From Mucilaginibacter sp. (GTDB lineage: Bacteria; Bacteroidota; Bacteroidia; Sphingobacteriales; Sphingobacteriaceae): a stretch of 64,000 bases of DNA. Numbering within the stretch: the stretch's first letter is position 1; each line of letters starts with the position of its first letter. The stretch spans positions 41,605-105,604 of the forward strand of contig NZ_JAQBOC010000037.1 in assembly GCF_028288225.1 (NCBI RefSeq), given 5' to 3'. Below the pieces are notes generated by a model. That model was given only the letters and a program-made list of their open reading frames with translations. It did not search any database and had not been told where the DNA came from. Both the position numbers and the translations under genes were made by a program. Shown here one piece after another: positions 15,166-23,058 of this stretch.

Positions 15166-15381
15166 ATGGAAATGCAATCAGTTACATCAACAGACATATC
15201 AGAAATCGGATACGATTATGATTCAGCAACTCTAAGAATTATTTTTTTAAAAGGAGGCACGTGCTACGAATATTATAGTGTGCCTGATGAAGTATATAAT
15301 GGTCTAATAAATGCTCCATCGATAGGTCAGTATTTTAACATTCATATTAAAAAGGCAGGGTACGCATTTGCTAAATACTAA
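15166..15381 (+). CDS. Small KTSC-domain protein
   Basis: Protein of 71 aa formed almost wholly of a KTSC domain: SVTSTDISEIGYDYDSATLR, then IIFLKGGTCYEYYSVPDEVY and an AFAKY-type C-terminus. KTSC domains occur in short proteins and next to lysyl-tRNA synthetase-like or phage genes; their biochemical role is poorly known. It starts 18 bases after the HerA stop on the same strand and shares its AT-rich composition, so it is probably cotranscribed. It could be an accessory part of the defence system or a passenger; sequence cannot decide. Confidence 0.8.
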   Translation: MEMQSVTSTDISEIGYDYDSATLRIIFLKGGTCYEYYSVPDEVYNGLINAPSIGQYFNIHIKKAGYAFAKY

Positions 15382-15405
15382 AAAGTTAAGTACTCATCTA
15401 CCAGC

Positions 15406-15457
15406 CTGGCGTGAGTATCCGGGCTGGCCAAAAAAGGTGGGCTACTCGTGCTCCGCG
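15406..15457 (+). repeat. Dispersed repeat R3 (degenerate)
   Basis: CTGGCGTGAGTATCC is followed by GGGCTGGCCAAAAAAGGTGG and CTACTCGTGC. It matches the reverse complement of R1/R2 (GGCCAAAA-AGGTGG flanked by GAGT and ACTCGTG), but lacks their TATTGAACTATCC end. It continues with CCGCGTTTAGG and CCGCTTCAATC, shared with R4. It lies 24 bases downstream of the KTSC gene. Confidence 0.6.
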
Positions 15458-15578
15458 TTTAGGTAACCCGCTTCAATCTTACCGCATCGTCCTTGCGAGG
15501 CTGGTTGCTTGCAACCTGCTTCGAAGCAATCTCTACGCCATCCATATACGGGAGTGAAAAGCCATGTGTTAACTAATA

Positions 15579-15735
15579 AGGCGGCTGTAAGGTCATTATC
15601 CAGCATAAAGGTTCCTAATTGTCCTTAGTAGAGGTTGCTTCGTTCCTCGCAATGACGTGACGGATCAGGCGGCTGTAAGGTCATTATCAGCATAAAGGTT
15701 CCTGATTGTCCTTAGTAGAGTTTGCTTCGTTCCTC
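15579..15735 (+). repeat. Direct repeat, two 70-bp units 88 bp apart
   Basis: Unit 1 at 15579-15648 and unit 2 at 15667-15735 start AGGCGGCTGTAAGGTCATTA and end GCTTCGTTCCTC, with about three differences. The ends contain the widespread GAGGTTGCTTCGTTCCTCGC type of intergenic sequence; a related GAAGCAATCTC stretch lies at about 15521-15535. With R3 this fills the 412-base spacer between the KTSC gene and the membrane lipoprotein. No gene is visible in the spacer. Confidence 0.75.
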
Positions 15736-15793
15736 AATACGCGCGGAGAATTTTTTGTCAATCGTAAAACATTATTGTAAGTACGCCCCCTGA

Positions 15794-16606
15794 TCACGGC
15801 CCGGTTACAGGGTTATTACTTACAGAAACAGTAGTGGTGCTGACAACATCAACAGGAATACTGACAGGGGCAACAACATTTCCGGCGGCAGCATTTTCCG
15901 GCGCATCTTCTGCGACTGGCTTATTTTCAGAAGCCCGCATGGTTAAAAAGGTAACGCCGCTTATCCCGGTTAAGGCCAGCAAAGTATCGCTCAATTCGGG
16001 CATTACGCAGCCGCTCTGCACGTGGCTCACTTTCATTACATACACAATTATGGCTATTGCAGTCCACACAAAATTCTGAAACCGGTGTATGCTCACACCG
16101 TTGTCGTCTGATAAAATATCGGCGAAAAAACCCTTCGACGGCCGATTTTGATGCCGTGGTCTGTTATCAAGCATTTCGCGTTTATCAATAATGGCCGCTG
16201 CCGTCAGGATGCCGGTGCCGATGCCCATTAATACCAAGGCGGTTTTATTGATGGCGCCTTCCGCGCAGTCGCCCTTGGTTAACGACAAATAAATATACGA
16301 CGAAGCTATGATCACCGTCCACGCGGCAAACTGTGTTTTTGCCAGATTGAAAGGACTTTTTTTATTTAGTAATTTAGTTTTTGTGCGGCGCTGCACTTTT
16401 GAAACTTCTTCATCAAACTGGTCGCAGTCGCTTATCTCGTCGCGAAGCATATTGGTGTACGCACCAAGTCCGATAGATAACAACAGGATAACGCCTATAA
16501 TGCAAAACGCTTGCATGTCGTGCCCATCATAGGTCTTAGCGTGCCCGCAACCAGATAATCCCGCAACTACAGCCGCCGCGGAGAAAACAATTAAAAATCG
16601 TTTCAT
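15794..16606 (-). CDS. Multi-helix membrane lipoprotein of unknown function
   Basis: Hypothetical protein of 270 aa. The N-terminus has a lipoprotein signal ending in the lipobox GLSGC (Cys20), then hydrophobic segments at about residues 34-51, 92-108, 124-142, 178-196 and 207-223. A charged loop with KVQRRTKTKLLNKKSPFNLA and a second with RHQNRPSKGFFADILSDDNG alternate with the helices. The two loops are each followed by a similar F-A/VWT-I helix (QFAAWTVII and NFVWTAIAII), suggesting internal duplication. The Pro/Val/Ser-rich tail ends SVSNNPVTGP. Family is not recognised; the lipobox on a multi-pass protein is odd. Confidence 0.6.
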   Translation of the reverse strand: MKRFLIVFSAAAVVAGLSGCGHAKTYDGHDMQAFCIIGVILLLSIGLGAYTNMLRDEISDCDQFDEEVSKVQRRTKTKLLNKKSPFNLAKTQFAAWTVIIASSYIYLSLTKGDCAEGAINKTALVLMGIGTGILTAAAIIDKREMLDNRPRHQNRPSKGFFADILSDDNGVSIHRFQNFVWTAIAIIVYVMKVSHVQSGCVMPELSDTLLALTGISGVTFLTMRASENKPVAEDAPENAAAGNVVAPVSIPVDVVSTTTVSVSNNPVTGP

Positions 16607-16916
16607 ATTTTAGATCTTAAATATTGGTTTGCCGGCTTGCCCGGAATTTTATTGGTTCAGCTGTATTTTATTACGGCGTTATCGTGATAGGTATAATTCA
16701 TTAAAATCCGGCAAATAACTAGTGAAACAGGTTAACGTGAACAAGCAATCAATTTAAATGATGCTGAATTACGGTTTAGGTAATTTTTCTAAATATAAAA
16801 AAAGGTTTTTGAAAAGCAAATGCTTAAAGCGTGTTTTGATGACCGTTTGAATTAAGCCGGTTTGGTGCGTTCGGGCTGTGCCTTAAGGTTTTAAAAAAAC
16901 GCCTTGAACCCTTTTT

Positions 16917-17046
16917 AGCGCGAGTATATAGGCAGGCCAAAACAGGTGGGCGACCCGCAACCAACCAATCCCCCGCGTTAGGGAAGTGGATACCGGCTAC
17001 AGGCGTTAGGCCGCAAGGCCGGTATCCGCTTCAATCCCTGGCGCGA
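16917..17046 (+). repeat. Dispersed repeat R4 with hairpin-rich tail
   Basis: GCGCGAGTATATAGG is followed by CAGGCCAAAACAGGTGGGCG, a fourth relative of R1-R3. Behind it a perfect 10-bp stem GGATACCGGC/GCCGGTATCC (16988-16997 and 17018-17027) encloses GGCC-GCAA-GGCC, and the element closes with CGCTTCAATCCCTGGCGCG. R3 has a shorter form of the same tail. The 544-base spacer 16607-17150 holds no visible gene. Confidence 0.6.
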
Positions 17047-17150
17047 AAAAACTTGAACCATGATTAGCTTGATTTCAGGATGGAAGGATGCTGTGTGTCG
17101 GTAGTTTTCAGGCTGCTGGTAATTTTACAGCCTGCATCATAAAAATCCAT

Positions 17151-17684
17151 TTAATCCCTTAATCCCGGTTCCCGGTTCACCAACCCATAAATATGCTCAT
17201 CCAAAATCACCCCGTTTTTAATGACAGCGCTTTTCAAAACGCCTTCTTTTATAAAGCCAGCTTTTTCCAATACCCGCATTGATCGCGGATTGTTACAGAA
17301 TACTCCGGCCTGCAGGCGTACAATATCAAGGTTGGTAAATGCATAATTAACAAATAACTTTATTGCCTTCGGCATAATACCCTTACCCCAGCAGGCTTCA
17401 CCAAGCCAATAGCCCATTAAAGGGGCTTTGCGGTAAACATCATCCCTCATTTCAATCCCAACAACACCGGCAAGCGCTCCATCAATATCAATTACAAAAT
17501 TGAGCAAAGGATCCTGTTTTATCATTAAGGTTATCCATTCAACAGCGTTATCCATGGTGTATGGATGCGGAAAACTATCTAACAGGTACGAAGAAATACT
17601 AATGTTATCAGCATGCTTTTGTAATGACGCAGCATCATCTGTCCTCCATCCGCGAAGCGAAAAACCTTGTCCTTTAATTTCCAT
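17151..17684 (-). CDS. GNAT family N-acetyltransferase (RimJ/RimL-like)
   Basis: Acetyl-CoA-dependent acetyltransferase of 177 aa. The pattern FSLRGWRTDDAASLQKHADN at the N-terminus, LMGYWLGEACWGKGIMPKA (acetyl-CoA pyrophosphate loop), and VFCNNPRSMRVLEKAGFIKEG near the C-terminus is that of the RimJ/RimL branch. The acceptor, a protein N-terminus or a small amine, is unknown. The ATG at 17684 gives MEIKGQGFSL; an in-frame ATG at 17699 is possible but adds only five residues. Divergent from the S9 peptidase gene. Confidence 0.88.
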   Translation of the reverse strand: MEIKGQGFSLRGWRTDDAASLQKHADNISISSYLLDSFPHPYTMDNAVEWITLMIKQDPLLNFVIDIDGALAGVVGIEMRDDVYRKAPLMGYWLGEACWGKGIMPKAIKLFVNYAFTNLDIVRLQAGVFCNNPRSMRVLEKAGFIKEGVLKSAVIKNGVILDEHIYGLVNREPGLRD

Positions 17685-17814
17685 TTTGTAACAAAACAAT
17701 ACTAAAATTACGAATGATTAGGAAACTGTTTATATTGTGAGGTTGATTAGGCTTATTAAGGGTAACACTATTTTATCACAATAAGCTGATCCGTTAATAA
17801 TAAACTGACCCAAT

Positions 17815-20217
17815 ATGAAAAAAATAATTACCCTTTTCTTATTACCCATCTGTACGGGCGTATTTGCTCAAAAGCTGGGCACATTATCCGTTGAAAAAAT
17901 CATGCGCGATCCCAAATGGATCGGCACATCACCATCAAACATCCGCTGGAGCGATGACAGCAAAAAGATTTTTTTTAAATGGAATCCTGAAAATGCAGAT
18001 CGTGATCAGTTATTTGCTATAACACCAACAAACATTGAGCCCGAAAAAGTCAGTATTGATGAACAAAAAGCCATGGTCCCGGAGTATGGCGACTGGAATA
18101 AAAAACGTACCTTAAAAGTTTTTGAAAAAAATGGCGATATCTGGTTCTCTGATATTAAAACAGGTAAGATCAGGCAGCTAACCAACACAGCTGATCGTGA
18201 GAACAGTCCTTCTTTTAGTGGTGATGAAAGCAAAGTAATATTTACAAAAGGCGATAATTTGTATTCGCTCAGCATCAATGGCGGCGAATTAGTACAGCTA
18301 ACTAATTTCACGCGAGCAGCGGCGGGGACTCCGGCTGTTCCACCTGCAGGCAGAAGAGGCAGGGATGCCCGCAGGAGTGGTGATGATAAGGCCGCAGGCA
18401 ACGAGCAGGAACGCTGGCTTAAAAGCGAACAACTTGAATTATTTGATATTATAAAAGTAAAAGATAAAGACAGGAAGCTTGACTCGATTGGGCGCAAGGA
18501 ATTTGAGCCAAAAAAATTAAAGGAAATAGCTACTGACGACCGTTCTGTTGACGGGGCTCAGCTTAGTCCGGACGGGCGTTATATAACTTATCGCCTTGCC
18601 AAATATCCCGAAGGTGTGAAAAGCGCCATAGTGCCTGACTATTTAACGGCATCAGGCTTTACGGAGGACATCCCTAACCGTACTAAGGTGGGCGGACCGC
18701 AAACTGTTTTTGAGTCCTTTGTTTTTGATAAGCAGAGGGATACGGTTTATAAAATTGTAACCTCGAATATTCCGGGTATAAAGGATCTGCCAGCCTATGT
18801 AAAAGATTACCCCAAAGAGTTAGAAAAACGTACCAAAAGTAATGAAGACAGGCAGGTGATTATCCGCGATATTTACTGGAGTCAGGATGGCAAAAATGCT
18901 ATTGTTGAGGTAAGCGCCCAGGATAATAAGGATAAGTGGATAATGAAGCTTAATCCTGCCACAGGAAGCTTGAGCTTAATGGACAGGGAGCATAACGATG
19001 CATGGGTTGGCGGCGCTGGCCAGGGAAACGCAGGCTGGACGGATAACACCCATTTTTATTTTGAAAGCGAAGCCAGCGGGTACGCTCACATTTACCTGCT
19101 GGATGTAACAAACAGAACAAGAAAACAGCTCACCAGCGGCAAATGGGAAGTACAGACCTTGCAGTTATCAAACGATAAAAAAACATTTTACTTTACCGCC
19201 AATATTGAGCATCCGGGCATTACGCACTTTTACCGGATCCCGGTAAGCGGAGGTGAGCCTGCTAAAATAACCACTATGAAAGGGGGCAATGAAGTAACCT
19301 TGTCGCCTGATGAAAAGTGGCTGGCTATCCGTTACTCCTACTCAAACAAACCATGGGAGCTGTATGTGCAGCCAAATAAACCGGGTGCAAAAGCCGAGCA
19401 GGTTACCCGTTCGGTAAGTGAAGAATTTAAATCGTACCCATGGCGCGAGCCGCAGGTTATCACCTTTAAAAACCGTTATGGCAGCGATGTGTATGCGCGC
19501 CTGTATGTTCCCCAAAAGCAGGATACTGCAAAGCCCGCGGTAGTGTTTGTACACGGCGCCGGTTACCTGCAAAACGTACATTACTGGTGGAGCTCATACT
19601 TTCGCGAGTTTATGTTTAACAATATGCTGGCCGATAATGGCTATACCGTATTAGATGTTGATTACTCGGGAAGTGCGGGTTACGGCCGCGACTGGCGTAC
19701 CGCTATTTACCGCCACATGGGCGGTAAAGACCTTACCGACCAGGAAGACGGTGTAAAAATGCTGGTTGATAAATATGGTGTAAACCCTAAACATGTTGGC
19801 TTATATGGAGGTTCATACGGTGGGTTTATTACACTGATGGCTATGTTTACTGAGCCAAACACCTGGGCTGCCGGTGGTGCTATCCGCTCGGTAACAGACT
19901 GGGCGCATTATAACCACGGCTATACCGATGATATTTTAAACGAGCCTTATAATGATGAAAAATCGTATCGCCTAAGCTCTCCCATATATTTTGCCGATGG
20001 CCTTAAAGGTAACCTGCTGATGCTGCATGGCATGGTTGATCAGAATGTAAACTACCAGGACATTATCCGCCTAAGTCAGCGCCTGATAGAGCTGCATAAA
20101 GAAAACTGGGAGCTGGCCTCATACCCCGTAGAAGACCACGGTTTTGTACAACCCAGCAGCTGGACGGATGAGTATAAACGCATTTATAAGCTGTTTGAAA
20201 CAACGTTGAAGAAATAA
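17815..20217 (+). CDS. S9 family peptidase (dipeptidyl peptidase IV/prolyl oligopeptidase-like)
   Basis: Exported serine peptidase of 800 aa. A signal peptide (FLLPICTGVFAQ) is followed by a beta-propeller domain with WD-like repeats and a C-terminal alpha/beta-hydrolase domain. The catalytic triad is visible: Ser667 in LYGGSYGG, Asp742 in HGMVDQ, and His775 in VEDHGF. It probably removes dipeptides from periplasmic peptides. A Pro/Arg/Ala-rich low-complexity insert (about residues 165-200) lies inside the propeller, with base use more GC-rich than its surroundings. A strong terminator follows the gene, so it is monocistronic. Confidence 0.93.
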   Translation: MKKIITLFLLPICTGVFAQKLGTLSVEKIMRDPKWIGTSPSNIRWSDDSKKIFFKWNPENADRDQLFAITPTNIEPEKVSIDEQKAMVPEYGDWNKKRTLKVFEKNGDIWFSDIKTGKIRQLTNTADRENSPSFSGDESKVIFTKGDNLYSLSINGGELVQLTNFTRAAAGTPAVPPAGRRGRDARRSGDDKAAGNEQERWLKSEQLELFDIIKVKDKDRKLDSIGRKEFEPKKLKEIATDDRSVDGAQLSPDGRYITYRLAKYPEGVKSAIVPDYLTASGFTEDIPNRTKVGGPQTVFESFVFDKQRDTVYKIVTSNIPGIKDLPAYVKDYPKELEKRTKSNEDRQVIIRDIYWSQDGKNAIVEVSAQDNKDKWIMKLNPATGSLSLMDREHNDAWVGGAGQGNAGWTDNTHFYFESEASGYAHIYLLDVTNRTRKQLTSGKWEVQTLQLSNDKKTFYFTANIEHPGITHFYRIPVSGGEPAKITTMKGGNEVTLSPDEKWLAIRYSYSNKPWELYVQPNKPGAKAEQVTRSVSEEFKSYPWREPQVITFKNRYGSDVYARLYVPQKQDTAKPAVVFVHGAGYLQNVHYWWSSYFREFMFNNMLADNGYTVLDVDYSGSAGYGRDWRTAIYRHMGGKDLTDQEDGVKMLVDKYGVNPKHVGLYGGSYGGFITLMAMFTEPNTWAAGGAIRSVTDWAHYNHGYTDDILNEPYNDEKSYRLSSPIYFADGLKGNLLMLHGMVDQNVNYQDIIRLSQRLIELHKENWELASYPVEDHGFVQPSSWTDEYKRIYKLFETTLKK

Positions 20218-20241
20218 ACCATTATTCTTGTATTTATTTAG

Positions 20242-20272
20242 GAGCTTCCCGCGAGATCGGGGAGCTTTTTTT
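20242..20272 (+). terminator. Rho-independent terminator after the S9 peptidase gene
   Basis: GAGCTTCCC pairs with GGGGAGCTT (stem AGCTTCCC/GGGGAGCT with a mismatch) around GCGAGATC, followed by a T-run. It lies 25 bases after the stop codon. Confidence 0.8.
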
Positions 20273-20570
20273 GCAGGAAACACAATACCTTGTGTCTCTG
20301 AACGGCGCATGAATTTTCAATTCAAAACCGAACGGCCTAATGTTCCGTTACAATAGTTAGTGTAAATTGATGATTTGCTGTTTTATTTTTTCTACACTCA
20401 TGATTGGGGTCTCCTTGTGTCAACCCTAATCAGTACGACACAGATTGTGCAAAAATGGAACGCTTGCAGCCCCCTCTGGAGCAAAATCCCCGCAGATTGC
20501 AACGATAAGTTTCCAGGCAATAAAAGCAGCAATAGCAAGCCCGGTGAAGAGTTTAAGGAGCGAGTAGTTT
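20273..20570. other. Gene-free spacer
   Basis: No supported gene. A 74-codon frame at 20375-20599 has no family features, no signal peptide and runs into the following word-repeat hairpin. Nothing else stands out. Confidence 0.4.
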
Positions 20571-20657
20571 GTCTGAATCAGAGTTTACAGAATTATTGAA
20601 TTTTCAAGATGCTAAGAATTCTGTTAATTCTTAAATTCTGTAAATTCTGATTCAGAC
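20571..20657. repeat. Word-repeat hairpin, CTGAATCAGA family
   Basis: The left arm (20571-20594) starts GTCTGAATCAGAGTTTACAG. The right arm (20634-20657) is its complement, AATTCTGTAAATTCTGATTC then AGAC, with one mismatch over 24 bp. The inner part contains further AAGAATTCTG/AATTCTT words. It lies 20 bases before the lipoprotein gene. Confidence 0.8.
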
Positions 20658-20677
20658 AATTTTCCCGATATTTAACC

Positions 20678-21094
20678 ATGAAAAAAGCTGCATGGATTTT
20701 ACTGCTGTTTTGCTTTGCCTGCACCTCAAAGCCGAAGGCTCCCGTTGCGTATATCAGCTCTGCAGACAGTAACCGTTCCGTCAAATTTAAGGGACTTGAT
20801 TACGCCATCGTAAGCGAGATCAACCGCGACCCGATACCTGGCATTTGGGAAAACCTTTTACCTGTTTACCGTATGCCTGCCGATACCGACCTGAAAAACT
20901 ATCAGCCTGTGCAGCATGGCCTGTATATATTAAAAGATAGTGCTGTAATATTTACACCCGATACGCCTTTTGTAAAAGGGCAAACCTATTTTATGCGCTA
21001 TTATCAATTTAAAGGCGAAAACATTTGGGACTATATTAAAGGTAAAAAAAGATTAGGCAGGGTGGGATATAGTGATTTGGTTATTAGGTTTTGA
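20678..21094 (+). CDS. Small lipoprotein of unknown function
   Basis: Hypothetical protein of 138 aa. A short hydrophobic signal ends in the lipobox LFCFACTS (Cys15), so it is probably membrane-anchored in the periplasm or outer membrane. The mature part has mixed alpha/beta character with SVKFKGLDYAIVSEINRDP and FVKGQTYFMRYYQFKGE; no family is recognised. It lies between two word-repeat hairpins, upstream of the rimP operon in the same direction but with its own spacing and an intervening promoter, so it is likely independent. Confidence 0.65.
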   Translation: MKKAAWILLLFCFACTSKPKAPVAYISSADSNRSVKFKGLDYAIVSEINRDPIPGIWENLLPVYRMPADTDLKNYQPVQHGLYILKDSAVIFTPDTPFVKGQTYFMRYYQFKGENIWDYIKGKKRLGRVGYSDLVIRF

Positions 21095-21098
21095 GAAA

Positions 21099-21184
21099 GT
21101 TGTAAGGGTTGTAAAAGTTGTACAGGTTACAAAAATAAACTGCTATGCACTTACAACCTTTACAACAACTGTAACTTCTTCAAC
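21099..21184. repeat. Word-repeat hairpin, TTGTAA family
   Basis: The left arm (21099-21131) is GTTGTAAGG, GTTGTAAAAG, TTGTACAGG, TTACA. The right arm (21150-21184) is TTACAACC, TTTACAACAAC, TGTAACTTC. It starts four bases after the lipoprotein stop and ends just upstream of the rimP promoter, so it may act as a terminator-like structure or insulator. Confidence 0.75.
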
Positions 21185-21192
21185 TAAAATCC

Positions 21193-21223
21193 TTTGAAAA
21201 AACAAAAAAAATTACTACATTTG
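21193..21223 (+). promoter_or_regulatory. Promoter of the rimP-nusA-infB operon
   Basis: TTTG at 21193-21196 and TACATTTG at 21216-21223 fit the Bacteroidota -33 and -7 elements, with a 19-base gap. The expected transcription start is about 21227-21230, leaving a leader of about 65 bases before rimP, most of which is a hairpin. Confidence 0.65.
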
Positions 21224-21235
21224 CATTTGAATTAA

Positions 21236-21263
21236 AAAAGAGGGGGCGTTTGTCCCCTCTTTT
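21236..21263 (+). promoter_or_regulatory. Terminator-like leader hairpin of the rimP operon
   Basis: A perfect 10-bp stem AAAAGAGGGG/CCCCTCTTTT with an 8-base loop is followed by TTTTATTTTAT-like sequence. It lies between the promoter and the rimP start codon, so read-through must occur for the operon to be expressed. This suggests attenuation, perhaps by NusA or IF2 supply. No alternative antiterminator pairing was established. Confidence 0.6.
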
Positions 21264-21292
21264 ATTTTATCAATCAAATTATTTGAGAGATA

Positions 21293-21757
21293 GTGAATAT
21301 TGAAAAAAGAGTAAAGGAACTGGTAGAAGAGAAAATTGCCGATAAGCCAAACCTGTTTTTAGTGGATATAAAAATGCACAGCAACGGGAAGCTGATGATA
21401 TTGGTTGATGGCGATAACGGGATAGGCATTGATGATTGTGTGGCCATAAGCAGGCATGTAGGCTTCCATCTGGAAGAGGGAAATGTGATAGAAACTGCTT
21501 ATAACCTGGAAGTTTCATCGCCGGGGATTGATACGCCGCTAACATCATTAAGGCAATATACCAAAAACATTGGCCGTAGTTTAGCCATTAAAATGGCGGA
21601 TGGCGCCAAACGGGAAGGCAAGCTTAAAGGTATTACTGAAGATGCCGTTATAATAGACGAAATAATAAAAGAAAAAGGGAAAAAGGCTGAAACTGTTGAG
21701 AGCGTGATCCCAATTGATAAAATAACAGAGACAAAAGTTTTAATATCATTCAAGTAG
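21293..21757 (+). CDS. rimP: Ribosome maturation factor RimP
   Basis: Cytosolic factor for 30S subunit assembly, 154 aa. The N-terminal alpha/beta domain has NLFLVDIKMHSNGKLMILVD, then the conserved GIGIDDCVAISRHV segment and ETAYNLEVSSPGIDTPL, the RimP signature region. The C-terminal SH3-like domain follows. The start is GTG at 21293, as no ATG precedes the conserved N-terminus. It is first gene of the conserved rimP-nusA-infB operon, three bases before nusA. Confidence 0.95.
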   Translation: MNIEKRVKELVEEKIADKPNLFLVDIKMHSNGKLMILVDGDNGIGIDDCVAISRHVGFHLEEGNVIETAYNLEVSSPGIDTPLTSLRQYTKNIGRSLAIKMADGAKREGKLKGITEDAVIIDEIIKEKGKKAETVESVIPIDKITETKVLISFK

Positions 21758-21760
21758 AAA

Positions 21761-22996
21761 ATGAGCAATATTAATTTAATTGATTCTTTTCAGGAATTTA
21801 AAGATTTCAAAAACATCGATCGCCCAACGATGATGAGCGTGCTGGAAGACGTTTTCAGAAGCATGATCAGGAAAAAATACGGCACCGACGAAAATTGCGA
21901 CGTAATTGTTAATACGGATAACGGTGACTTGGAGATCTGGCGTACCCGTAAGGTTATGGAAGATGGCTTTAGCGAGGATGATGACCTGGAAATTGAGCTT
22001 AAAGAGGCGAAAATGTTAGACCCCAGCCTTGAAGTTGGTGATGAGCATATTGAGCAGATAACTTTAGAGAGCTTTGGCCGCCGTGCTATATTAGCAGCAC
22101 GCCAGACACTGGTTTCTAAAATTTTAGAACTGGAGAAAGACGAGATCTTTAAAAAATATAAAGACCGCGTGGGCGAAATTGTTACCGGCGAGGTTTACCA
22201 GGTTTGGAAAAAAGAAACCCTGGTGCTTGATGATGAAGGCAATGAACTGTTGCTGCCAAAATCAGAGCAGATCCCTGCCGACTACTTTAAAAAAGGCGAT
22301 AGCGTAAAAGCTGTTGTTGATAAGGTAGATATGCTGAACAGCAACCCTAAGATCATTATATCGCGCACTGCACCAGAGTTTTTACAGCGTTTGTTTGAAC
22401 AGGAAGTGCCGGAAATTTTCGACGGATTAATCACCATTAAAAAAATTGTACGTGAACCGGGCGAAAGAGCTAAGGTAGCGGTTGAATCATACGATGATCG
22501 TATTGATCCGGTTGGCGCCTGTGTGGGTATGAAAGGATCACGCATTCATGGTATCGTACGTGAGCTGAAAAACGAAAATATTGATGTTATAAACTACACC
22601 AATAATTTGCAGTTGTACATTCAGCGTGCGTTATCACCGGCTAAGATCACCTCTATTAAATTAGATGATGAGAAAAAAACGGCCGCTGTTTATTTAAAAC
22701 CCGACCAGGTTTCATTAGCAATCGGTCGTGGCGGACACAATATTAAACTTGCAGGTAAGCTTACAGGTTATGAAATTGATGTTTACCGCGAAGCGGATGA
22801 AACTGATGAAGATGTGGATATTGAAGAATTTACAGATGAAATTGACAGCTGGATTATTGATGAATTTAAACGGATTGGTTTAGATACAGCAAAGTCAGTA
22901 CTGGCATTAACGGTAGGCGAATTAGTAAAACGCACCGATTTGGAAGAAGAAACTGTAAAAGAAGTACTATCAATTCTGCAAGCTGAGTTTGAATAA
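21761..22996 (+). CDS. nusA: Transcription termination/antitermination factor NusA
   Basis: RNA polymerase-binding elongation factor, 411 aa. The N-terminal domain is followed by an S1 domain (about residues 130-200, with GEIVTGEVYQV) and two KH domains, with VGACVGMKGSRIHGIVREL in KH1 and SLAIGRGGHNIKLAGKLTGY in KH2. It lacks the C-terminal acidic repeats of the 495-aa Escherichia coli protein, but ends with a short helical segment (SWIIDEFKRIGLDTAKSVLA), normal for Bacteroidota. Directly downstream of rimP and upstream of infB. Confidence 0.97.
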   Translation: MSNINLIDSFQEFKDFKNIDRPTMMSVLEDVFRSMIRKKYGTDENCDVIVNTDNGDLEIWRTRKVMEDGFSEDDDLEIELKEAKMLDPSLEVGDEHIEQITLESFGRRAILAARQTLVSKILELEKDEIFKKYKDRVGEIVTGEVYQVWKKETLVLDDEGNELLLPKSEQIPADYFKKGDSVKAVVDKVDMLNSNPKIIISRTAPEFLQRLFEQEVPEIFDGLITIKKIVREPGERAKVAVESYDDRIDPVGACVGMKGSRIHGIVRELKNENIDVINYTNNLQLYIQRALSPAKITSIKLDDEKKTAAVYLKPDQVSLAIGRGGHNIKLAGKLTGYEIDVYREADETDEDVDIEEFTDEIDSWIIDEFKRIGLDTAKSVLALTVGELVKRTDLEEETVKEVLSILQAEFE

Positions 22997-23020
22997 GTGT
23001 AATAACAAAAATTAAAATCG

Positions 23021-23028
23021 TATTTTTG
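23021..23028 (+). promoter_or_regulatory. Possible internal -7 box before infB
   Basis: TATTTTTG fits TAnnTTTG and lies 30 bases before the infB ATG, in the short nusA-infB spacer. No convincing -33 TTG is present. It could give extra infB transcription independent of the operon promoter. Confidence 0.35.
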
Positions 23029-23058
23029 CACAAAAAAGCAGAGAATTAATTATAATAA

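Noticed and set aside
15460..15735. A tRNA or other structured RNA gene in the repeat-rich spacer
   Set aside because: No cloverleaf, anticodon loop or CCA-type end could be found; the sequence matches dispersed intergenic repeats instead.
20375..20599. 74-codon plus-strand frame in the spacer after the S9 peptidase
   Set aside because: It begins in ordinary spacer, ends in a word-repeat arm, and lacks signal peptide, domain or nearby promoter.
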